Source: Berberis thunbergii (lineage: Eukaryota; Streptophyta; Magnoliopsida; Ranunculales; Berberidaceae). Taken from it: 64,000 nt of DNA. Location of the stretch: assembly GCA_003290165.1 (NCBI GenBank), contig QNQO01000556.1:1-64000 (forward strand), given 5' to 3'. Position 1 is the first letter of the stretch; every line of letters begins with the position of its first letter. Made by a program: the position numbers and the translations under genes. Below are positions 11,705 to 22,898 of the stretch, one piece after another. The notes below the pieces were generated by a model. The model was not told the DNA's origin. It made no database searches and saw only the letters and a program-made list of their open reading frames with translations.

Positions 11705-12323
11705 GGTTGAGCGTCTTGTGCTTAAACTGAATCACATCAATAATAGTCATTTATTATTCACAAACATTTAATAAACTTGAAAATATAATCCAATAAAAAA
11801 ATGCACAATGTTGGAAAAAAAAACACTTACAACATTTTTTTCCTCATTTTTGCCTAGTCACCGACAACACCAATATCAACTTATTTATAATAAGTTAATG
11901 ACCTGAAAAATACACAAACACCAATATCATGTAAATATAAACTATGAATGAAATGAAGTATGAATATGCATGCATGGCAAAATGGACTATGAACTGTAAA
12001 TATGTTTAGTAAACCTAGGAGTAGCCCGGATGCTTTCTAATGTACAATTTTCCTATAGCATCCTAAGTTATAACTTCTGACAGAACATCATTAAAAGGAC
12101 CAATGGAAATACATTGTAAAAGTTGAGTCCCTAAGCATGGCCAAATAGGGGTGGGCATCAACATTCAACATGATATAGGAACACATGTCATTCACCATCT
12201 CTTCCCTCAAATCCCATACTATCACTTGATAGAAGTAGTGAATTTTCTAATTTGAACAACATCAACTTCCCTTGTCATCAATCTGCAACTTCTAATTTTT
12301 TTTTTCTTAAAATGAACTTGCAG

Positions 12324-12512
12324 ACTGAAGCGGCAAAGCCAGTGCTAGGGAAATACTACAGAAAACCAAAGAGATCTGGGCCACTCCCATTTCACTTGGT
12401 TGGACTTCTTGTTAAAAGCATGAAACATGACCATTACGTTAGTGACACCGGAGATATTGTCTTCTACCAGACCGATCCTCAAGTGTATGGAGCATCAGAC
12501 AAATCGGAATAG
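12324..12512 (+). pseudogene. Captured terminal-exon-like fragment inside the hAT
   Basis: A 3-prime splice acceptor (AACTTGCAG|) is followed by 62 uninterrupted codons ([19 protein letters not shown] at the start, [12 protein letters not shown] in the middle) and a stop at 12512. The composition looks like host protein, unlike the surrounding AT-rich transposon DNA. It runs opposite to the transposase. I do not recognise the parent gene. It could be a piece of a host gene picked up by the element. Confidence 0.4.
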
Positions 12513-13403
12513 AGCATTGTAGGCTTGGTTGAACTTGAAGCATACGAAAACTTCAAACTTGCCATAATGATAATGAGTTAATAATTAGTAGTGGATGCTT
12601 CACCGTGAGTACTCTTAGTTTTTTCTCTAGTTAGGATCAGTGTGAACATAATGTTATACATTTGTTCAGTGTCAAGACTGGAATACTAAACTAGAGATTA
12701 TTGCACTATCAGCCACAATATTATAAACAGTGGCTGTCATTGTTTGTAAAAAGTAACAAATTTGTGAAATCATTGAGATAACAGATGAGTCAACTGCAGA
12801 AAGCTAAAAACAATTATTGTCTTACTTGGTTGATTTGATAGTGATACTTAATGAAGCAGGAATATGCATGCATGGCACAATGGACTTCCTAATCGTTTAT
12901 GAAGTTATGAACAAGATATACACATTCCTAATCGTAAATAGAAAGGCTCATCATCCCTTGGTTTTTGATTTTTTTTTGCTGTGTATTGCAGAAAAACAGA
13001 GTCACACACAGACTACCTTTGTGAAGAGAAGTGGAGACTGGAGACAACGTTGCACAGGGAGTTGAAGAGGAGAATCCGAGAGGAGTAGCCAAGCCGAGGA
13101 GGATAGGAGTAGCCAAGGAGTCGCACAGGGTCAGGGAGGGGAGGAGTCGCACACAGGAGACTTGAAGTTGAAAGGATTAGCCGATGAGGAGAAGGAGCGG
13201 ACTAGTAAATGCTTTTGAGGGTTTTACTTTTTAACTTTTTATTCATACCCAGGCCGGGCCGGTTACCCGACAGGCTTCAGAAATGGAAACCGAGGCCCGG
13301 ACCAGAAACTTCGGGTCGGGGCCGAGCTTTTAAAATCGAAACATTTATAATTAATAAAAACCGATCCGGTTGTCGGTTCGGTCCAAAATGTCCACCCCGA
13401 ATT

Positions 13404-14541
13404 TCTGATGTAAAAAAGAATTTACAAAAATATTCAATACCAGAAATTCCTTACAAAATGTTTACAACATTTCAAAATCTCAGTTTCCTAAAAAAACAGA
13501 AGATCTGATCAATATGGTTGAACAAACTGTATCTTTTGATGGATCTATGGATTCAAAACAATTGTTTTCAAATGAAACTATACAATATTTACAAAATCAA
13601 GAATACAATATATCCATATTGGATTGATTCAAATCGGGATTAAACCCTTGACAAGAACATGATTAGACACCTGTGCTTTGATCGCCCTTCGTGATTGTCT
13701 GTACAATAGGTTTGATGATTCTCTCTTAGGAATTACTGAGTCAACTCTTGCGATGGGTCCAATCTATTTTGATTGCTACCCAAACTTCTCAGTGTCTCTT
13801 TTGGACCCAAATGTCTTTGAGACTCTGACTCTCAATATCCAGACCTCTGGATTTGATATGCTTCCAGGATCAAAACCTTTGGCTTTGATCTACAAGATTA
13901 CCTAAAAGGCCATGAAGACTCAATTGAGTCCTAAGGCTTTGATGGAGTCTGCAAAAAGATATACCATCCTCTTCCAGGCTAACAAAGAGAAAACTAGTGT
14001 TATTGTCCCAAAGACAATCCACTGGAGCCAAGTCACCCTTCCAGTCGCATGGCAGGTTCCCACAGAACCAAGAAAGCCACTTTCTAGTAGACTGAGTCAG
14101 ATTTTGACTCTAAAAGATGGTACTGTTGAACTTCAATTTTCTAAGTCCAGAAAGACTAGTCTAAAGTTGTATCACTCACAATTAGGAAGAAGATCTACTT
14201 CTTCTTTTAGAACTACACCCTCTCAAATCCCAAGGATTCAAACACCTCCTGATGTTCTTCCTCATCTTGATCTTGCTTGTCTGAGAAATAATCCTGAATT
14301 TCCTCAGATCCCGCAACCTATTTACAATCCGGAATCTCCTACTCGTTCTGAGATGGAAGATGTTTCACACCCACAGTTGAATGTTTTAAAAACAGAGTTC
14401 ATTCTTGACAAAGAATGGATTAAACAAGATTTTTCAAAACCTTTCAATCACTCTAGAAGAGAACAATTGTATGCACAAACCACAGAAGAACAAATAAATG
14501 AATTAGGTAAACAATTTTATGCATTTTGTGAAGAATTATAG
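13404..14541 (+). pseudogene. Pararetrovirus movement-protein region, broken
   Basis: A short 5-prime coding piece (13404-13508) is separated by stops from the part with RFDDSLLG and GPIYFDCYPNFSVSL, which is the viral movement-protein domain (13678-13905). An in-frame TAA ends that piece and the same frame continues at 13912-14541. Movement proteins enlarge plasmodesmata for cell-to-cell spread in living viruses; this copy is inactive. The C-terminal part is Ser/Pro-rich linker. Confidence 0.8.
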
Positions 14542-14657
14542 GAAAATCTACCTTTCTTAGATTGGTACTTTTCTGTGCATATTCCTAGCATCAATGTCAT
14601 AAAACAGATTCAAAATTTTGGCATACAACTGCAACAAATTCTGCTAAAGAATCAATT

Positions 14658-15901
14658 TTGCCACTTCTAGAAGAAATTAAATTTTCTACTTTAGGTAGTG
14701 ATATTTTAGCATCGCATTTTAAAGATCCTCAAACGGATAATACATTTAAAGGAATTGGTAAAATTATTCAACAAAATAATTATACCAATATCTTGCTTCA
14801 TGAGAATGGAGAGAAATTGATTCAAGATCAAGTCCTCCAAGATCAATTGACCCATACTCAATTGACTCAAAAGCAAGCCTTTAATCAGAATATCCCCAAA
14901 CCAGCAACGTACTTGACACCTACATCTATTGAGCAAAATGTTTTAACCACACCTAGTAAGTTAATTAAAGAAATTGATTCTAAATTAGCAGATCTCAAAT
15001 TAAAAACAAATCTTCATATCAATACCCTATCAAATCCATGATTATATTTGGATTCTGATAGCAATGATGATTTTGATCCTATGGCAGAATTGGATCGTTT
15101 GAATTACATCCAATACCAAGCCAATCCTGTTAAGTTTGCTAAACCTTATGGGAAAAATCAAAATCCTCTTCCCACAACTATAAATTTTTATCCTAGACCA
15201 TCACTTCCTGATATGCAATATGAAGAAAAATCCCTTCATACATACAGATCATTTTCTACAGATAACCTTTATACTTGGAATATAGATGGTTTAACTGAAG
15301 AAAATATTATTGAGTTGACCCAAGAAATGGTTATGATGGTTTTGGCTCATCGCAATGAAGGTAAGAATTACAGGACTATTGCCTCTCTTATCATTGCTGG
15401 ATTTTCTGGTATACTCAAAGAATGGTGGGATAATTATTTATCCTTAGGAGAACAACAATCAATCTTCAATGCGGTAAAAATTGATCACTTAGGTAACTCC
15501 ATAAAAACAGAGCAAGGAGCAGAGAACCCTGATTCAGTTCATACTCTGATTTTTTGCATTTTCAAACATTTTATGGGAGATCCCAGTAAATTCCAAACAA
15601 ATCCAAAAATTTGCTGATGATCTATAAATGTCCAACTTTGAGCCACTTCCGGTGGTACAAAGATATCTTCCTAAAAAAGGTTATGTTTCAATCTGATGCA
15701 AGTAACCCATTTTGGAAGAGAAAGTTCATTTCTGGTCTTCTTTCTATCTTTGCTGAAACTGTTATAGAAAAATTACAAGAAATCTACAAATATGACATTC
15801 CTTATGAACGTCTTACTTTTGGAGATATTATTGGTTTTATCAACAAATGTGCTCTACATATTTGTAATGATTTAAGGCTCAAAGCCCAACTGAAGAAATA
15901 G
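14658..15901 (+). pseudogene. Pararetrovirus coat-protein region, broken
   Basis: Open pieces 14658-15041 and 15048-15617 share a frame and are split by a TGA. The frame then shifts into 15611-15901. The central piece, with LYTWNIDGLTE and then IIAGFSGILKEWWDNYLS, resembles the capsid domain of caulimovirids and related gag proteins. An acidic stretch (DSDSNDDFDPMAELD) precedes it. Role by family: the virion shell. Confidence 0.72.
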
Positions 15902-16099
15902 AACATCCATGGCCCGAAAGAGCTAGGTGATTTCTGTCAACAGTATGGTTATGATGAATTTAAGATTCCGCATCATAAACCATCCCAGTCCAAACATAAA
16001 TATAGGTCCCATCCTGCTCGTCAATTTAAGTCCAATTAACATTATGGGCCTAAGCAATTCAAACCCAAATATTACAATCAATATTACAACAAACCCAAT

Positions 16100-16425
16100 A
16101 AACATGGTACGCATAAGCCCAAGCCTACCAAACAGTTTAAAAAGAGTCTGACCCAATCCCATTCAAAGCCTGTTTGCTTTAAATGTGGCAGACCAGATCA
16201 TTATGCAAAAATTGTAGAACAGCCCAAAAGATTCAAGAGCTTCAGGCTCCTGAAGACATTAAACAAATGCTTCTCCAAGTTTTAATGAATTCTAAATCTG
16301 AATCTTCAGACGAAGAACTTTAAATTTACAATTTGAATCATTCCTCTGATTCTGATCAATCTAATCAGATTGAAGATGATCACTGTCTTGAAGCATGCCA
16401 TTGACATGCTCTTCACAGTATCAAT
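16100..16425 (+). pseudogene. Pararetrovirus zinc-knuckle region, broken
   Basis: A Lys/Asn-rich basic stretch leads to CFKCGRPDHYAK at about 16170-16205, which is the CCHC zinc knuckle of the capsid protein. A missing base just after it throws the last Cys out of frame. The rest to 16425 is Ser/Glu-rich and interrupted. Confidence 0.7.
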
Positions 16426-17419
16426 ATGCTTTCCAAATCAAAAGAATCAAGTATTCTTTTAGATTTTGTTGATCGTATTGAAGATCCCAATCTTAAAACA
16501 GAATATTTTCAACACATTAAACATAATCTAACTTCAAGACCAGCACCTGAAGTCATAAACCCATTTTATGATCACAAAGCTATAATTGACAGATTTAAAA
16601 GATCATGTTCTTCTATCCCTGTCGATTTATCTGATCTTCAGCAAGAAGTCAATCATATCAAAAAGGATATTATGATTTTAAAACAAAATCAGTATGTTTT
16701 TTATCTCCGTGTTCAAAGTTTGCAGACAACATCCTTACCTGATATGCCTTCTTTTTCTTTTAAACCTCAAATGGATTTAATCCTCCTCTTTTTCTTAATG
16801 AAGTCAACAAAGTTAAGCTCCATAAATGGTATGTTTCTGTTAAATTAGTTATCAACAAAGAACTGGTAATTTCTATCACTGCTCTTGTTGATTTTGGTGC
16901 TGACCTTAACTGTGTTGCTGAAAGATTAATTTCTACAAAATATTTTCAATTAACAAAACAAAAATTGTATACCGCTAACAATAAAAAGTTAGCTATACAA
17001 TACAAATTAACCATTGCTCACATCTGTCAAGGTAAAGTTTGTATCAAACAGGATTTCTTGCTTGTACAAGATATGTATCAAAAAATGATTCTTGGAACTC
17101 CATTTTTTGCTGCAATTTATCCGTTTTCTGTTATAGAATCTGGCATTAAAACCCAGATCCTTAGAATTGATGTTGAATTCTCCTTTCTTTTCAAACCAGA
17201 AATGATAGAAATCAATCACATCAAACAAGATGCTTGTTTTCTAAATCTCATTTCTCAAAAACAACAACATTTACAATCCATTAAAGCTGACATTGCGTAT
17301 AAACGCATTGATAGACAAGTTCAAGATTCTAAGCTCGAAACTCAAATTGTTAAGTATCAAGAGCATTTGAAAAAAAAGTTATGTTTTGAATTTCCTAATG
17401 TTTTTGGCATCGTAAGCGC
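16426..17419 (+). pseudogene. Pararetrovirus linker and aspartic protease, broken
   Basis: The open piece 16426-16848 is a charged linker. In the next frame ALVDFGADLNCV (about 16880-16915) is the protease active-site block. The residue between the catalytic Asp and Gly is Phe, where active enzymes have Ser or Thr. KMILGTPFF (about 17080) is the second protease landmark. The frame runs on to 17419, where a hAT element interrupts it. Confidence 0.78.
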
Positions 17420-18263
17420 TAGGGGTGGGCATTTAGGACCGAAAACCCGGACCGAACCGACAACCGGACCGATCGAGTCGGTTCAGATCGGTTTTAATTA
17501 ATTAAAAAAATTTCGGTTGTAAAAGCCCGACCCGGCCAGAATTTTCTGGTCCGGGCCTCGGTTTTCATTTTTGAAGCCCGTCAGGTAACCGGCCTGGCCC
17601 GACTCCTCTACTCCATATAAAACAAACTATAAATTACATAAGGCAAATTGACAAGCCCATAATTAGAAATTGACTCCTCGCTCTTCCTGCTCACAGCGAA
17701 AGGACTGCCTCCCTCTCCCCTCTCTCACATGGACCGCCTCCCTCTCCTACACAGCGAAGGGACCGCCTCCCTCTCTTACATAGCGAAGGGACCGCCCGCC
17801 TCCCTCTCCTACACAACGAAGGGACAACCTCCCTCTCCCCTCTTTCGCATCGACCGCCTCCCTTTCCTCACGAGATCGACCGCCTCCCTCTCCCCGCCAT
17901 TCCCTTGATCAGATCTGATCTCAGATTTTTTATCAGATCAGATCTCAGATCTTTGATCATATCTGATCTCAGATATTGATCAGTTCTGATCTCAGATTGA
18001 TCAGATCTGAGATCTGGACATTTTAAGTTTATACATGATAATTGATACGATAGTATAAAGTTTTAAGTTTTAAGTTTTAAATGACAAATGATCATTTTAA
18101 GTTGCTCTTAGGACCGAGACCGGCCCGTATTTCTGTTAACCGAGACCTCGGTTAACCGGTCAATCCGGTCCGATTTCGGTTCTCGTAAACACGGGCTCGA
18201 ATTTTTTGGGCTGATTTTCGATTTTTACATTTTGGGCCGGTTACCCGTACTTGCCCAACCCTA
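17420..18263 (+). mobile_element. Non-autonomous hAT element inserted in the pararetrovirus
   Basis: 844 bp with termini TAGGGGTGGGCA and TGCCCAACCCTA, flanked by the perfect 8-bp duplication GTAAGCGC at 17412-17419 and 18264-18271. The first ~190 bp match (in reverse) the right end of the hAT at 8603-13400, and the last ~150 bp match its left end, so it is a deletion derivative of the same family. The middle (about 17680-17900) is a CT-rich set of short tandem repeats around GGACCGCCTCCCTCTC, followed by AGATCTGATCTCAGAT repeats to about 18012. It has no coding sequence. Confidence 0.93.
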
Positions 18264-18271
18264 GTAAGCGC

Positions 18272-19550
18272 CATGTTGTTCGTTTCCCTATGACCCGTCT
18301 TTCAAAGAAACAATGATTTCCACTAAAGCTCGGCCAATTCAAATGAATGTTGAATTAATGAAATATTGTAAACAAGAAATCCCAACTTTGCTCTTTAAAA
18401 ATCTCATTCGTCATTCCAAATCCCCTTGGAGTTGTTCAGCCTCTTATGTTAAAAAAGTTGTTGAATTGAATGAGGAAGCTCTCGTTTGGTTATCAATTAC
18501 AAGCCTTTAAACCAGGCTTTATAATGGATTAGGTACCCCATACCTAACAAGAGAGATTTACTCAAAAGATTACACTCTGCTTGTGTATTCTCTAAGTTTG
18601 ATCTCAAATCTGGATTTTGGCAAATTCAGATCCATCCCTTCGATAGATACAAAACAACCTTTAATGTTCCCTTCGGCCATTTCGAATGAAATGTTATGCC
18701 CTTTGGTCTTAAGAATGCTCCTAGTGAGTTCCAGAATATAATTGTGTTCTCTGAATCAATTCCAGCTCACTGGAAACATTTGTATCAATTTGAAAGAATT
18801 ATCAAAGAAAATGGTTTAGTTCTTTCTCCAACCAAAATTGATCTTTTTCAAACCAATGTTCATTTTTTAGGACATAAGATTTTTCATGGAACTCTCACCC
18901 CCATTTCAAGAGTAATGGATTTTGCAAATAAATTCCCAAATGAATTAAAAGATAAAACCCAATTGCAAGGGTTTTTAGGAACCCTCAGTTATGTTGCAGA
19001 CTTTTACAAAGGCCTCCGTGTTCTTTTAAAGCCCTTGTTTGCTAGGCTTAAGAAAAATCCCGGTCCATGGACTGAAGCCCATTCTCAGGTTGTCCGCCAA
19101 GTCAAATCTCAAGTCAAGCATCTTCCTTGTCTAGGGATTTCCAATCCAGATGCTTTCACGATTGTAGAAAAAGATGCGTCTAACCAAGAATACGGTGGTA
19201 TTCTTAAACAACGTCCTCTTGATTCTACTACCATCCAATTAGTCCGGTACCATTCTGGTGTTTGGAACTCTGTTCAAATCAATTACTCAACAGTCAAAAA
19301 AGAAGTTTTATCAATCGTTTTGTGCATCATGAAATTTCAAGATGATTTGATAAATCAAAATTTTTTGTTACGAGTTGATTGCAAATTTGCCAAAGAGATT
19401 TTGACTAAAGATGTTTTAAATCTCGTTTACAAACAGATTTTTGCTAGATGGCAAGGACTTCTTTCAACCTTTGATTTTGAAATTGAGTTTATAAAAGGAG
19501 CAGACAACTCTCTTGCAGACTTTCTGACAAGAGAATTCCTTCAGAGATGA
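18272..19550 (+). pseudogene. Pararetrovirus reverse transcriptase and RNase H, broken
   Basis: After the hAT the coding sequence resumes. The reverse transcriptase block FSKFDLKSGFWQIQIHP (about 18588-18640) is readable, with an in-frame TGA just before VMPFGLKNAP (about 18690). Directly after PSEFQN the text jumps to IIVFSES: the segment that holds the catalytic Asp-Asp motif is missing, a deletion near 18738. A thumb region and RNase H follow (first acidic residue in IVEKDASNQEYGG, then ADNSLADFLTRE), open to the stop at 19550. The enzyme role is known for the family; this copy is dead. Confidence 0.85.
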
Positions 19551-20640
19551 GTTCTTCTAACTCATCCTCTTTTCGCCCTCTTCCTTTTTCCAAACCCAAA
19601 TCAAAATCCCAGTATGCCATGAAGCCTTCTGCTTCACAGCATCAAGCCCCTCTTTCTTATGCTCTTTCTCTTTCTCAAAAGTTTAGCCCTTTGGCTCAAG
19701 AAAAAGAAATTGGTTCATCTATGACTAGTTTTGCAAAGCCGCAGACTTTGACACCAAATCCTTACATTCCCAAAGCATGCCTTGATCAGATCACCATGAT
19801 CAAACCATTTTGTATGTTTTATCCAAAAAGCCCCGGTTCATTGCAAAGAATTTGTTTCCTCAGCAACAACAATTTGAAGAAGCAGACAATACAAAATCAC
19901 AGAAATTCTATGAGTTCATTCTTGTAAATTTAGACTTTGTGATCATCACCCATCATCAAGATCAATCTCATCCAGAAAGAATCACACATTCAAAGTGTCA
20001 GATTCTTAAAGTTCTTTCAGAAGTCGATTGGCATCAGGTCCCGCGCTACCACAAGTTCTCTGTGAGCTATGTTCCTTAGACTTACAATTATCTTGACTAC
20101 AAGTTTGCCTGGTCAAGAGCATTCTTCATTCAATAGCAGAATTGTGGCCATTCTTGGTTCTTCCTATTCTGCAAAAAGTTCAATCAGAAATCTGTTCCTC
20201 TTTGGTTCCAGCACACTTGGTGGAATCAATTTGGTCTGATTCAAGAAAATTTTCCCCCTGCTGTCCAAGAAGGTCGGAAGATTTTAAAGAAAAGTACCAG
20301 CTCCCGATTCCTGCTTCAGAACAGGTTTTGTCTTTCTGGTTCTTCATCAGATTTGGTTTGTCTTGGATATGTTGTTGGGATTATGTATGTACAACCCTTT
20401 CAACTCCATTTCAATCCAAGAAAGCTCCCTTGTGGTTCTGCCGCCGTTTCAAAGTTAAATTGTGGGAAAAGTTTGACCATTCAAAGATTACAAAGGAATG
20501 AGTTCTTCGCTTCTTCTCAAACAAAGAATCGTCCCCTGCTCCACAGGCGACTCCAATTGAATCCCCTTCTGACGCCAAGCTTTTTCGATAACATATCAGG
20601 AAGCAGCTTCAAGGGAAACCTACAAAAGCTCAGTTGTTAG
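19547..20640 (+). pseudogene. Pararetrovirus second ORF, broken
   Basis: The ATG at 19547 overlaps the polyprotein stop by four bases (ATGA), a typical arrangement for a downstream viral cistron. The Ser/Lys/Pro-rich N terminus runs to 19927. The rest is spread over other frames (19810-20079, 20142-20501, 20353-20640). I do not know a function; florendovirus-like copies carry an ORF2 of unknown role here. Confidence 0.55.
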
Positions 20641-21250
20641 AAACATTGTCCAACATCTGTTCAGAAGATTCAGACGAATACGATGAATCTACAATCCCTC
20701 TTAATGAACATGATTGCTACAATGTCTTCTCCCTTCATGATTGATGGACTCACTGTCCATTCCCACAAAGGCAGCATTTGCCAGCAGTCATTACAAACAA
20801 AAATGCTTTCGGTTCCGACAACATCTTTCTTTTCAAAAAGGCATCCGCATGAAGCCACAGTTCTAGCACTACAAAAGCAGAAACAGTCAAAACATCTTCA
20901 ACAGTTCCTGCCGACACCCAAAAGCGAATAGGATTCGCATTTTCTTTCAAAAAAGATAGATTGTCCCCTCTTCCTTATCCTCCAGCGAGGCTTATCCTCT
21001 CTCCTTTTCTTCTATTTAAGTAGTTTGTTTTCTCAGTAAAGGGTAAGCGAGCTTTCGAGACAAAAAACCTTACGCCTTTCCCATGTAAGCTTCCTTCTTT
21101 CAATTTTCATATTGTAAATTATTTCTAGTATTAATAAATCATGCATTATATTTATTTCTTTTCCACTTTATTCTATGAACTATTTTAGTTTGATCTTACA
21201 GATAATCCCCAAGTGTAAACCAGAAAATTAGCTTGAGGTTGTATCGATCT
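20641..21250 (+). promoter_or_regulatory. Pararetrovirus 3-prime noncoding region
   Basis: After more broken coding sequence to about 20930, the region has TTCTATTTAAGTAG (about 21010) as a TATA-like core and then a CT/AT-rich stretch with ATTAATAAATC (about 21130) as a poly(A) signal. The order core promoter, short terminal repeat, poly(A) signal is what pregenomic RNA control regions show. The right limit is not sharp. Confidence 0.45.
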
Positions 21251-21417
21251 CTTTAATAATTAAAAAAATAATTTTAATTTTGTAAATTTTATCTGCTCAT
21301 TGTTTTTCATCCTACTTTTTTGTATCTTTTATATTTGTCTTCTCTTTTGTTGAGTTCGTTATGGGATCCATGAGTCATCAGATTCTCTAGTAATTGGTAT
21401 TTTCCATGTGTTGTGGG

Positions 21418-22898
21418 TAGGGGTGGGCACGGGATGGGACGAGATATACCCATCCCTATCCCATCTCGTTCATACGGGATCGGGACAGGACGGGATGGAA
21501 AAAACCTCATCCCGACCTCGTCCCATCCCTATCGGGTTCGGGACGGGACGAGATCAACGTGCCAATCTTCTTCACTTGCAGGCCCCAATTTGCAAGCACC
21601 CATGAGTATAATATAAAGCTAAAATGGTGGAACCCAGTCAGGGCTGGTGCTCACTACCAACGAATTTGATGATATGTCTAGCACTCCTAATTTAGAAAGG
21701 CCGAGAAAGTGAGCTTCTGATACGATACCCTGTAAACAATTTGAAGCAACATCCAAAAAATGAAGTTCTGCGGCTTCTGCCAATTGTCCAAAGCTCTCTG
21801 ATATAGTCCCATTCAACTGGGAGGGGTAAAAAAAAAAATCAAAGCTAGTTGAGTTCATGTGGTTGTCTTTATTGTATCCCACCATATCATGATCCCCATC
21901 CGACTAATCTAATCCATGCACCAATTATGATTCCCATTGGTTGAATGGCAAAGAGCACATTCCAAAGTATGCATGCACATTTGCAAAAGTTATGCATAAT
22001 TGAACGAGAAAGATCTAAATGGGATTAGTTAAAGGTGTGAACCTGCTTAGAAGGGTCCTTATTCCTTAAATCGTCACTAATTTGATGGACTTTGCCAATA
22101 AAAATAGTTGTGCTATTATTCTTACGAACCTTTCCACGCAGCCTGGGAAGATAGCACTGATTAGTGATTGCGGAGAGTGTTCAGCATGTGAATGTCAGCT
22201 CTACCCCTCTTTACTAACCTAAACACAAGGACTGGGCTGCGTATATTTTTTCCCTTCCTACCTTTCGCAAGGTTGAACTGTCATCTATTGTGTCACTTTC
22301 AGTTTTTAATCTCAGAATGTTAGGTGAATGTTTTGATAACATTATTCAGTGAGATCAATTAAGGACTCTAATTTCTCAAAAGATGGACTCTGATAATTAG
22401 TAATTATGTGATCGTTTAACAATTACATGAACTGTACATTTGATATTTACAAAGCATAAAACAATATGACCTTAACAAAATAAAAAACAATTTGATTACA
22501 AAAGGTTGAATAATGAATGTAATCGAGACTATGTTCATGAAAGTGGTCACAAGGATGGAAATCCCTGATACATTCAGAGAAGTGGTCACATTGATGCATA
22601 TCAAGACTATGATCATGAAAAAAAAAAAAAAGGACAGTGACACTGGCACCATCAGAATCTAAGCATAACATTCACAATGAGAAGAAACCATCGAGCCTAG
22701 TCATTTTCGTAACGCCTTTGTATGGGCATCCACAATTTTAAAATAAATAATTAAATAAAAATATTAATAATTAATATTAATAAATTAGTTCGGGACGGGA
22801 CGGGATCGGGATGAAATTATTCAATCCCATTAAGACTCGAAAAAATTGGGACGGGAACGGGACGAGATCGAGATCGCGGGATGAGATGCCCACCCCTA
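21418..22898. mobile_element. hAT element carrying an LRR gene fragment
   Basis: The termini TAGGGGTGGGCA (21418) and TGCCCACCCCTA (to 22898) are perfect inverses. The flanks are GTTGTGGG and ATTGTGGG, an 8-bp duplication with one mismatch. Both ends are packed with GGGACGGGA/CGGGATGGG subterminal words. The interior is not transposase: it includes a leucine-rich-repeat fragment on minus (about 21625-21880) and AT-rich DNA. Non-autonomous, 1481 bp. Confidence 0.9.
21619..21885 (-). pseudogene. LRR receptor-like protein fragment captured by hAT
   Basis: The minus strand reads LNGTISESFGQLAE, then LDVASNCLQGIVSEAHF and LSKLGVLDISSNSLV, ending SPDWVPPF. These are plant extracellular leucine-rich repeats of the receptor-like-protein type (the LxxLxxLxLSxNxLxG pattern and the WVPPF sequence common in EIX/Cf-like proteins). 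Only about three repeats are present, without signal peptide or membrane segment. It lies wholly inside the hAT element, so it is a transduplicated piece of a host immune-receptor-like gene. Confidence 0.82.

Larger units (their letters stand above)
8603..13400 (-). mobile_element. hAT transposon carrying a decayed transposase
   Basis: The left terminus is TAGGGTTGGGCA (8603) and the right terminus reads TGTCCACCCCGA (to 13400), a degenerate match to the TAGGGGTGGGCA-type hAT inverted terminal repeat. Subterminal sequence is rich in CCGGTTAACCG and CCGGCCC words, and both ends match the ends of the short element at 17420-18263. A transposase coding region lies on minus at about 9677-11704, and an exon-like fragment of unknown origin on plus at 12324-12512. 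The flanking 8 bases do not match, so either the ends or the flanks have changed since insertion. Confidence 0.8.
13401..21250 (+). mobile_element. Endogenous pararetrovirus (Caulimoviridae, florendovirus-like), decayed
   Basis: In order on plus: movement-protein domain, coat-protein region, zinc knuckle, aspartic protease, reverse transcriptase, RNase H, then a second ORF and an AT-rich noncoding region with a promoter and a poly(A) signal. There is no integrase and there are no LTRs, which separates it from gypsy retrotransposons and fits a plant pararetrovirus copy fixed in the host genome. The polyprotein has in-frame stops, several frameshifts, a deletion in the reverse transcriptase and a hAT insertion, so it cannot encode working proteins. 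The left border is taken at the hAT terminus; the right border is approximate. Genus assignment rests on gene order. Confidence 0.85.
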
